A DNA stretch of 16,513 nt from Verrucomicrobiota bacterium. GTDB lineage: Bacteria > Verrucomicrobiota > Verrucomicrobiia > Limisphaerales > UBA1100. Each line of letters opens with the position of its first letter. Positions within the stretch are counted from its first letter, which is position 1. The stretch is from positions 1-16,513 of the forward strand of contig JAPKDK010000033.1 of assembly GCA_028872645.1 (NCBI GenBank), written 5' to 3'. The notes beneath the pieces are model-generated. The model had not been told where the DNA came from, made no database searches, and saw only the letters and a program-made list of their open reading frames with translations. The position numbers and the translations under genes are program-made. Below, one piece after another: positions 1 through 6,795 of the stretch.

Positions 1-3
1 CCG

Positions 4-1224
4 ATGAAACACGCCCTCCTCCTTTCATTCCTGTTCACGGGAATTCTCTGCGCCGAAGATTGGCCGCAATTTCTTGGCCCGCGCCGCGATGGCACTTACC
101 AAGGCAAAGCTCTCCCAAAATGGCCCGCGGCCGGCCTCAAGGTTTTGTGGAAACAGGACGTCGGCGCAGGCTTTGCCGGGCCCGCCGTGGACAACGGCAA
201 GCTCTTTCTCCACCACCGCCTGGTGGACAAGGAAGTGCTCGACTGCCGCGATGCCACCACCGGAAAAATCATTTGGCGGAGCAGCAGCCCCGCCGGCTAC
301 GAGGACCAATTCGGCTTCGACGACGGCCCACGCGCCGTGCCCACCGTGAGCGGCGCGCGCGTGTTCACCCTCGGTGCCAACGGCCTCATCAAGTCCACTG
401 ACGCCCGCACTGGCCGCCTCAACTGGACGATCGATTGCCGCAAAACATTCGGTGCTGGCAAAGGCTTCTTCGGCTTCGCCTGCGCGCCGCTCGTCAGTGG
501 CAAAAACATCCTCATCAACATCGGCGGCCCCCAAGCCGGCATCATCGCGCTCGATGCCGCCAGCGGGAAGCTCCGCTGGAAATCCACTCATACCGAGGCC
601 AGTTACGCCTCCCCTATCCTCGCCACGATCAACCAAAAACCGCAGGCCCTTTTCTTCAACCGCGCCGGCTTGGCCTCCATCAATCCAGCCGATGGCGCGG
701 TGAATTTCACCCACCCATGGCAACCCGCCATCCGCGCCAGCGTCAACGCCTGCACCCCCGTCGCGGCGGGTAACCTCATTTTCATTTCCACCAGCTACGG
801 CAAAGGCGCAAGCGTGCTCGCCGTCGATGTTGCAGATGGCAAAAAATTCGAGACACTTTGGAGCAGCGACGCCAGTCTTTCGTGCCATTACTCCAGTGTC
901 GTCCATCACGAAGGATTTCTGTACGGCTTCCACGGACGCCAAGAGCGCGGCTGCGAACTGCGCTGCGTGGAAATGAAAACCGGAAAAGTCCAGTGGAGCT
1001 TCCCCGGTTTGCGCGCCGGCTCGGTGATTCTTGCGGGCACGGAACTCCTCATTTTCACCGAGCGCGGCGAACTCCTGCGCGGCGCGGCCACGTCGAAATT
1101 TTTCCGCGCCACCGCCCGCGTCCAGCTGATGGGCGCCACCGTCCGCGCCTACCCCGCCCTCGCCAACGGCAAACTCTATGTCCGCAACGGCCGCCAGCTC
1201 GCGTGTTTCCAAATAGGCGAATAG
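4..1224 (+). CDS. Secreted PQQ-like beta-propeller repeat protein (first paralogue)
   Basis: A 406-residue exported protein of the PQQ-like/BamB-like beta-propeller superfamily. Residues 1-17 form a signal peptide with a hydrophobic core and a likely signal peptidase I cut after LCA; the mature protein opens with EDWPQFLGP, an opening I associate with propeller proteins of Planctomycetes and Verrucomicrobia. Propeller blades are marked by recurring D-x-x-T/S-G-x-x-x-W strands: DATTGKIIW (about 83-91), DARTGRLNW (133-141), DAASGKLRW (184-192) and EMKTGKVQW near the C terminus. A YED...GPR segment (99-110) is shared with the protein at 2356-3906, so the two are paralogues. No catalytic residues of PQQ dehydrogenases were recognised, so an enzyme function is not claimed; the family more often acts as a binding or scaffold protein in the periplasm. 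It lies 46 bases before the SMP-30-like gene in the same direction. The start is the first in-frame ATG and gives a complete signal peptide. Confidence 0.85.
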   Translation: MKHALLLSFLFTGILCAEDWPQFLGPRRDGTYQGKALPKWPAAGLKVLWKQDVGAGFAGPAVDNGKLFLHHRLVDKEVLDCRDATTGKIIWRSSSPAGYEDQFGFDDGPRAVPTVSGARVFTLGANGLIKSTDARTGRLNWTIDCRKTFGAGKGFFGFACAPLVSGKNILINIGGPQAGIIALDAASGKLRWKSTHTEASYASPILATINQKPQALFFNRAGLASINPADGAVNFTHPWQPAIRASVNACTPVAAGNLIFISTSYGKGASVLAVDVADGKKFETLWSSDASLSCHYSSVVHHEGFLYGFHGRQERGCELRCVEMKTGKVQWSFPGLRAGSVILAGTELLIFTERGELLRGAATSKFFRATARVQLMGATVRAYPALANGKLYVRNGRQLACFQIGE

Positions 1225-1270
1225 AACAGAGCTTGCGCGCGTCCATCATCCCGGTATCGTTACTCCATTC

Positions 1271-2359
1271 ATGAAACACATTTTCAAAACCGCCCTCCGC
1301 AGTGCCCTCTCCATTGGTCTGTTCACTTTTACCGCCTGCAACTCGCCGGAAAAAACCGTCGACCTAGCCATCGCCCGCGCGGTTTTGCCCGAAACCCTCC
1401 ACCCGAGCATCGGTGCAATCGAACGGCTGGATCCCGCGCTGGATCGACTCATCGCGAGCGATGCAAAAATCGAACAGCTCGCCGATGGCTTCGATTGGTC
1501 CGAAGGTCCCGTGTGGGTGCGCACCAAGCAAGGGCACGAGTTTCTGTTGTTCTCCGACATCCCGCCCAATAAAATTTACAAGTGGAGTGAGCAAGATGGC
1601 CTTGAGGATTTCCTGCACCCCAGCGGCTACACCGGCCTCGAGCCGCGCATCGGCGAGCCCGGCTCCAATGGGCTGCTGCTCGATGAGTTGGGCCGGTTGG
1701 TGCTGTGCCAACACGGCGACCGCCGCATCGCGCGCCTCGGCAATTCCCTAGACAACCCCCGGCCCGAATACGAAACGCTGGCCGACAAATTCGAAGGTAA
1801 ACGCTTCAACAGCCCCAACGACGGTTGCTATAACAAAGCCGGAGATTTGTATTTCACCGACCCGCCCTACGGCCTCCCGAAAAACATAAAAGACCCCGCC
1901 AAGGAACTAGCTTTCCAGGGTGTCTTCCGGCTCAGCAAATCCGGCAAAGTGACGTTGCTCACCGACAAAATAAAGTACCCGAACGGCATCGCCTTCTCGC
2001 CCGATGAATCCATTTTATACGTCGCCGAAAGCGGCCCCCAAACCCGCATCCACGCCTTCGACGTGCAGGACGATGGCACCGTGGCCAATCGCCGTATCTT
2101 TTTTAACCCCGCCGAACTGAGTGCCGCCGGAGCGCGCGGAGGTTGCGATGGCCTCAAGCTCGACCAACGCGGAAACCTCTTTGCCACCGGGCCTGGAGGC
2201 GTCCTGATTATTTCACCAAAAGGCAAACACCTCGGCACCCTCGTCACTGGCACCCGCATCGCCAATGTCGCCTGGGGCAACGACGGCCGCACGCTCTACC
2301 TCACCTCCGACAGCTATCTCTGTCGCATCCGCACCAAAACCAAGGGCGTCGGGTTTTGA
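1271..2359 (+). CDS. SMP-30/gluconolactonase-family protein, probable lipoprotein
   Basis: A 362-residue protein of the SMP-30/gluconolactonase/LRE-like six-bladed propeller family, whose known members are metal-dependent sugar lactonases or related hydrolases. The N terminus is a signal peptide ending in FTAC, with Cys23 as the probable lipidation site; the lipobox is imperfect because the -3 residue is Phe. The four family metal-site motifs are present in order: SEGPVW (Glu78), NSPND (Asn183), YPNGIAFSPDE (Asn238) and GCDGL (Asp293), so the active centre looks intact. The usual single domain fills residues about 65-355. It sits between two paralogous secreted propeller proteins, and its TGA stop shares bases with the TTG start of the next gene, which suggests one transcript and coupled translation. 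The substrate cannot be read from sequence; an extracytoplasmic sugar-acid lactone is a guess. Confidence 0.85.
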   Translation: MKHIFKTALRSALSIGLFTFTACNSPEKTVDLAIARAVLPETLHPSIGAIERLDPALDRLIASDAKIEQLADGFDWSEGPVWVRTKQGHEFLLFSDIPPNKIYKWSEQDGLEDFLHPSGYTGLEPRIGEPGSNGLLLDELGRLVLCQHGDRRIARLGNSLDNPRPEYETLADKFEGKRFNSPNDGCYNKAGDLYFTDPPYGLPKNIKDPAKELAFQGVFRLSKSGKVTLLTDKIKYPNGIAFSPDESILYVAESGPQTRIHAFDVQDDGTVANRRIFFNPAELSAAGARGGCDGLKLDQRGNLFATGPGGVLIISPKGKHLGTLVTGTRIANVAWGNDGRTLYLTSDSYLCRIRTKTKGVGF

Positions 2360-3906
2360 AGAATTCTTTTGCGATTCTGCTGCTGCTGTGCGCCGCCGCA
2401 TTGGCAGATGACTGGCCCCGATTCCTCGGTCCCGCCGGCAATAATGTTTCCAAAGAAAAAGGCATCCTCGATGCCTTTCCCAAAGGTGGCCCGCCACAAA
2501 TTTTTTCCCGCCGCATTGGTACCGGCTATTCCGCGCCCTCCATTCGCGATGGAAAACTGGTCGTGTTCCATCGCGCCAGTAAATTATATAAAGTAGAGGG
2601 AAACGATACACCCGCGTCGGTCATTAAATACATCAACGGCGAACTCGCCGCCCTAAAAGCCAAGGAACGCATCACCGAGGCCGGCCTCAAAGCGGCAAGC
2701 CAAACCACGCGGCGTCGCGGGTTTATCGAATGGCCCGCCGCCATCGCCAGGCATTTCGACGTGGAGGCCATCGATTGTCTCGATGCTAAAACCGGCAAAC
2801 TCATTTGGCGGCACGCCTATCCCACCACGTACGAAGATCCCTACGGCTACAACAACGGCCCGCGCGGCGCGCCGTTGCTCACCACCAATCGCTGCTACAC
2901 TTTCGGCGCGGAAGGCGTGCTGCTGTGCCTCGACCTCAAGACCGGTAAACAAATTTGGCGGCGCGACACCCACAAAGATTTCAAGGTAAACCTCAACTTC
3001 TTCGGCGTGGGCAGCACTCCCGTGCTCGAGGGCAATTTGCTGCTCACAATGGTGGGCGGCCAACCCGAAAGCGGGATGGTCGCCTTCAACGCGCAAACCG
3101 GCGAAACCGTTTGGCATAGCGTCGGCAAAACCACGTGGCACAAAACCCCCAAACTCGGCTGGCCCGGCGAGCCTTTGATGGATTGGCTCGGCGCGGAAAA
3201 ACTTGCCAGCTACGCTTCGCCCATCATCGCCACCGTGCATGGCAAGCGCGTGGCTTTTTGCCTGATGCGACAGGGCCTCGTGGCGCTCGATCCCAAAACC
3301 GGCAAGGTCCATTTCAAACGATGGTTCCGCGCACGCTCCAACGAATCGGTGAACGCCTCCAACCCCGTCGTCATCGGCGATCAGGTTTTTTGTTCCTCGG
3401 CCTATTACGGCGAAGGTGCTTTCGTACTCAAAATCAAGCCCGACCTCAGCGGCTATAGTGAAGTTTGGAGCACTCTCAAACGCCGCGCAAAAGACCGCCG
3501 CCACGAAGAAGTGATCGGCTTGCATTGGATGACGCCCATTGTGCACGAAGGCAACCTTTACGCCTTCAGCGGCCGCAACGAGCCGGATGGCCGTTTTCGT
3601 TGCGTCACGTTTGCCACCGGAAAAATCCTCTGGGATCAGGATGAGGCATGGAACAAATACGGTCCGCCGACGAACAAGTACGGTCGCGGCTCCTTGATCC
3701 AAGCCGACGGTAAACTCATCGTGCTCGGTGAAACCGGTAAGCTCGGCCTCTTCGCCCTCAACGCCAAAAAGCCAACCGAGCTTGCCGCTTACCAAGTTCC
3801 CCAACTCCGCCCCCCCTGCTGGGCCGCGCCCGCGATGGCCGACCGGCGTGTGTATCTCCGCAGCGAGACGCATTTGATGTGCTTCGATTTCGCGAAGGCG
3901 CGTTAA
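2356..3906 (+). CDS. Secreted PQQ-like beta-propeller repeat protein (second paralogue, TTG start)
   Basis: A 516-residue exported PQQ-like beta-propeller protein. The frame stays open upstream to 2143, but the upstream part is the lactonase gene read in another frame. The TTG at 2356 gives a proper signal peptide (MKNSFAILLLLCAAALA) followed by DDWPRFLGP, the same mature N terminus as the protein at 4-1224. This start overlaps the preceding TGA as TTGA, with a weak AAGGG about 10 bases upstream. Blade motifs include DAKTGKLIW, DLKTGKQIW, NAQTGETVW, DPKTGKVHF and FATGKILW. The YEDPYGYNNGPR segment at about 139-150 matches its paralogue. It is about 110 residues longer, partly from an insertion at roughly residues 75-122 that is rich in Lys, Arg and Glu, and partly from an extra Trp-rich segment after NAQTGETVW. 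No PQQ-dehydrogenase catalytic signature was recognised. A periplasmic binding or assembly role is likely, but the ligand is unknown. Confidence 0.85.
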   Translation: MKNSFAILLLLCAAALADDWPRFLGPAGNNVSKEKGILDAFPKGGPPQIFSRRIGTGYSAPSIRDGKLVVFHRASKLYKVEGNDTPASVIKYINGELAALKAKERITEAGLKAASQTTRRRGFIEWPAAIARHFDVEAIDCLDAKTGKLIWRHAYPTTYEDPYGYNNGPRGAPLLTTNRCYTFGAEGVLLCLDLKTGKQIWRRDTHKDFKVNLNFFGVGSTPVLEGNLLLTMVGGQPESGMVAFNAQTGETVWHSVGKTTWHKTPKLGWPGEPLMDWLGAEKLASYASPIIATVHGKRVAFCLMRQGLVALDPKTGKVHFKRWFRARSNESVNASNPVVIGDQVFCSSAYYGEGAFVLKIKPDLSGYSEVWSTLKRRAKDRRHEEVIGLHWMTPIVHEGNLYAFSGRNEPDGRFRCVTFATGKILWDQDEAWNKYGPPTNKYGRGSLIQADGKLIVLGETGKLGLFALNAKKPTELAAYQVPQLRPPCWAAPAMADRRVYLRSETHLMCFDFAKAR

Positions 3907-3973
3907 CGTACTGTCAGGTAGTTCAATTCAAGCTTCCAATCCGCTTAAAAAAACCGTTCTATCTTCCCAGCTT

Positions 3974-5647
3974 ATGAGCGAAGAAAACGATTCACTTGCC
4001 CAGGAGAAGGAATTGCTAACGAGTGTTGAGAACGCTTCCACCTCCGAGAAAATCAAAACCTACACCAAGCTCTCCGGCCCCGGCTGGCTACAGGGTGCCA
4101 TTACGTTGGGTGGCGGTTCGCTAGCGGGCAGCCTGTACCTTGGCGTCATCGGCGGCACGCAGTTACTTTGGCTCCAACCGCTCATGATGATCTTCGGCGT
4201 GCTGATGCTTTCGGTCATCGGCTACGTCACCCTTTCCACCGGCAAAAGCCCTTTCCAAGCCATCAACCAACACATCAACCCCGTGCTCGGCTGGGGCTGG
4301 CTCATCGCCGCGATGCTCGCCAACCTCGTGTGGGCGATGCCGCAATTCTCCCTCGGCACCGCCGCGCTGCAACAAAACCTCGGCATTCTGACCGATGACC
4401 CCGAGACCGGAAGCCAATCCGGAAAATACCTTTGTGCCGCTTTGCTCTTCGCAGTCGCCACCGCGGTCGTGTGGATGTACGACAGCAAAGGGGTTAAGCT
4501 TTTTGAAATCATTCTGAAAATTCTGGTGGGCATTATTGTGCTGAGTTTCTTCGGCGTGGTAGTGATGATGGCTGGGCAACTCGACTGGGGCAACATTGCC
4601 AAAGGGTTCATCCCCGACTTCAAAATGCTTTCACAACCCGCAGAAAAATTCAGGGAAGTCATCGCCCTGTCGAGCGACCCGGAATACTGGAACAACATTA
4701 TCATCGGATTACAGCGCGACAAAATGGTTACCGCGGCCGCCACCGCCGTGGGCATCAACATGACCTTCCTTCTCCCTTACTCTATGTTGCGCAAAGGTTG
4801 GGGCAAGGAACATCGCGGCCTCGCCAGCTTTGATCTTGGCATGGGATTGTTCATTCCATTTTTCCTCGCCACCACCTGCGTGGTAATCGCTTCCGCTAAC
4901 CAATTTCATGGCAAGTACGACGAAGGCCTGCTTGATGCAAGCAAAGTCACTCCGCTCACTGAAAAATTACAGGGAGCTTACAACAAAAATCTCGGAGGCA
5001 TCCAAACGCATCTCGGCGTGTTGGAATCGCCCAATCATCAAGACCGTCAACTCGCCGCGATGCTCGTCAGCCGTGATGCTTTTCAACTGGCCGGTTCGCT
5101 GGAAAAACTCACTGGCAACAAGGCCGTTTCACAAACCATTTTTGGAATCGGCGTCTTAGGTATGGCGGTTTCCACCATCATCATTCTGATGTTGATTAAC
5201 GGATTCTGTCTCACCGAGGCACTCGGCGCGAAGATGAGTGGCGTGGTGCATCGGACTGGCGCGCTGCTGCCGGGCATCACCGGCGCGTTAGGCTTCCTGT
5301 TCTTGTGGGGCAACTCCGAGGCAAAGTTTTTACTGGCAGTTCCCACCAGCATTTTCGGGATGGTGCTGCTGCCGATCGCGTACTTCACTTTTTTCTGTAT
5401 GATCAACAGCAAGGAATTGATGGGCGACGCACTACCTAAAGGCGGCAAGCGCGTGGCGTTAAACCTCGCAATGGGGCTGGCGCTACTGGCCGCTTCCATC
5501 GGCGCGGCGTGGTCGATCTGGAGCAAAATCCAATGGATCGGTGTGGGCGTGGTGGTGGCCTTCATCTTGCTGGTGTGGATCGGGCACGGCTATCGTAAAC
5601 TGAACCAAAAGCTCGATCGGATTGAATCCAAATTAGGCGACAAATAA
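3974..5647 (+). CDS. Nramp-like (APC-fold) inner-membrane transporter lacking canonical metal ligands
   Basis: A 557-residue polytopic membrane protein with about 11-12 hydrophobic segments. The layout fits the Nramp/SLC11 family: a cytoplasmic N-terminal arm, the TM1 entry motif SGPGWLQGA (34-42), a TM6 region (261-271), a TM7 with FHG directly after it (311-313), and a TM8-like helix before GFCLTEALG. In metal-transporting Nramps, TM1 carries D-P-G-N and TM6 carries M-P-H. Here TM1 reads GGGSLAG (46-52) and TM6 reads LLPYS (266-270), so the metal-ligating Asp, Asn and Met are absent. The TM7-TM8 connection is also enlarged to a soluble loop of about 75 residues (314-388). The C terminus ends in a short amphipathic, possibly coiled-coil segment (540-556). 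It may carry another cation such as Mg2+, or a different solute; the family assignment is remote. It begins 67 bases after the propeller gene. No Shine-Dalgarno sequence is evident. Confidence 0.7.
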   Translation: MSEENDSLAQEKELLTSVENASTSEKIKTYTKLSGPGWLQGAITLGGGSLAGSLYLGVIGGTQLLWLQPLMMIFGVLMLSVIGYVTLSTGKSPFQAINQHINPVLGWGWLIAAMLANLVWAMPQFSLGTAALQQNLGILTDDPETGSQSGKYLCAALLFAVATAVVWMYDSKGVKLFEIILKILVGIIVLSFFGVVVMMAGQLDWGNIAKGFIPDFKMLSQPAEKFREVIALSSDPEYWNNIIIGLQRDKMVTAAATAVGINMTFLLPYSMLRKGWGKEHRGLASFDLGMGLFIPFFLATTCVVIASANQFHGKYDEGLLDASKVTPLTEKLQGAYNKNLGGIQTHLGVLESPNHQDRQLAAMLVSRDAFQLAGSLEKLTGNKAVSQTIFGIGVLGMAVSTIIILMLINGFCLTEALGAKMSGVVHRTGALLPGITGALGFLFLWGNSEAKFLLAVPTSIFGMVLLPIAYFTFFCMINSKELMGDALPKGGKRVALNLAMGLALLAASIGAAWSIWSKIQWIGVGVVVAFILLVWIGHGYRKLNQKLDRIESKLGDK

Positions 5648-5690
5648 CGCCGTTTTTCCCCTATATTTTCCTTGTCCAATCCACTCCTCG

Positions 5691-5727
5691 CGGAAACAAT
5701 TGGCACATCCACCATGGATTGTTTCCG
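5691..5727. repeat. 10-bp perfect inverted repeat downstream of the Nramp-like gene
   Basis: CGGAAACAAT (5691-5700) and its exact complement ATTGTTTCCG (5718-5727) are separated by 17 bases. It lies 43 bases after the stop of the transporter gene, inside the 218-base spacer before the decayed EF-G gene. No T-run follows on either strand, so it is not a standard Rho-independent terminator. It could be a transcript-end stem, a protein-binding site or the trace of a small mobile element. The rest of the 5648-5865 spacer is T/C-rich and shows nothing else I can support. Confidence 0.45.
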
Positions 5728-5865
5728 TACAGGACTGTGTGGGCTTGTGCCGTACGGGGTCGGAGGATTTCCCTTTACCGCTCACATACCCCGGCCATTT
5801 TTGTGAGTCACCCTTCCCTTCTGCCCCCAACCCCCCATCCTTCACCCTCCTCTTTAATTGATCCT

Positions 5866-6786
5866 ATGAAACTCTATCCCTCAGAAGACATTCGTAATTT
5901 CGCCATTGCGGCCCACGCATCGTCGGGCAAAATGATGTTGGCCGAAAGCATGGAAGCCGATGCGAGCGTCATCAACCGGCTTGGCAGTATCGAACTCGGC
6001 ACGACCATGAGCGATTATCATGATGCGGAAAAAGAACGGCAAATTTCCATCAAGGCCACGCCCCTTTGCGTGGAATTCGGCGGCAAAAAACTCATCTTCT
6101 TCGACGCTGCCGGCTACCTCGATTTCATGGCTGAAGCATTGGGTGCGATGCAGCACGTGTGGTCATCAACGGGCGAACGGCGTAGAAGTGGGCACCTCAA
6201 AAGTTTAAGATTAATCACGCGAACTCGGCGTGCCGCATGTGATGGTGATGAACGGGTTGGATAAAGGACACGTGAATTTTGATGCCGCGCTGGACAGCTT
6301 GTGTGAAAACTTTGGCTAAAGATAATGTCGGTCCCGGTAGCATTGAATGTCGGTCCCGGCTTCAATCTGGTAGTGGACGTGAAGATGGATTTTTACGACG
6401 GCAAAGAGCACCTCGTGGATTCCAAGGGTATGGCCTTCCAAATCGCCGGCAAACATGCCTTCCGCGATGCCTTCAAATCCGTCAATCCCTGTTTGCTCGA
6501 GCCTATCATGCACGTGGAAATTATGGAGCCCGAGGAATTTATGGGCGCGATGATGGGCGACCTCAACAGCCGCAGCAGCAAAATTCAAGGAATGGAGGCC
6601 GCCGGCGCGTTCCAAATTGTCAAAGCCCATGTGCCGCAAATGGATCTCTACAAATACTCCACTAACCTGCGGTCACTCACCGAAGGCCGCGGTTTACACA
6701 CCGAGGCACTGAGCCATTACGAAAATATGCCGCGCGAGATGGAACAAAAAGTCATCGCCAGCAATCAAAGTAAAGGCGAGGAATGA
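5866..6786 (+). pseudogene. Decayed, internally deleted elongation factor G (EF-G paralogue) gene
   Basis: EF-G homology is present in pieces. From the ATG at 5866 the first piece reads MKLYPSEDIRNFAIAAHASSGKM and continues through the switch regions (INRLGSIELGTTMSDY, then DAAGYLDF) to about 6155. The frame then shifts twice: VVING is in a second frame (6159-6173), and GVEVGTSKV then GVPHVMVMNGLDK in a third (about 6179-6316), interrupted by TAA at 6206 and 6212. After about 6345 the original frame resumes with domain IV/V sequence (VVDVKMDFYDGKEH, LLEPIMHVEI, LRSLTEGRG) to the stop at 6786. The end of the G domain, domains II and III and most of domain IV are gone: about 920 bases remain of an expected 2.1 kb. 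Even the intact part is degenerate, with the P-loop GKT/S changed to GKM (residues 21-23) and DTPG changed to DAAG. It probably descends from a second EF-G gene of the fusA2 type, with the working fusA elsewhere. Confidence 0.85.
6324..6359 (+). repeat. 14-bp direct repeat at the EF-G deletion junction
   Basis: The sequence AATGTCGGTCCCGG occurs at 6324-6337 and again at 6346-6359, a 22-base offset. It lies where the G-domain fragment of the EF-G pseudogene ends and the domain IV fragment begins. A short repeat at a deletion point fits slippage or end-joining, but the repeat could also have formed afterwards. Confidence 0.6.
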
Positions 6787-6795
6787 GGAAAATGT

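Noticed and set aside
25..1212. Long minus-strand open frame of about 395 codons opposite the first propeller gene
   Set aside because: It lies fully antisense to a clear beta-propeller gene; the product is Ala/Gly/Glu-rich without domains, as expected of the complement of GC-rich coding sequence.
2143..2355. Possible longer N terminus for the second propeller protein
   Set aside because: This part overlaps the lactonase gene in another frame, is basic and of low quality, and would bury the signal peptide internally.
2653..3873. Long minus-strand open frame of about 406 codons opposite the second propeller gene
   Set aside because: Same reason: an antisense shadow of a well-supported gene, with no recognisable domain or start signal.
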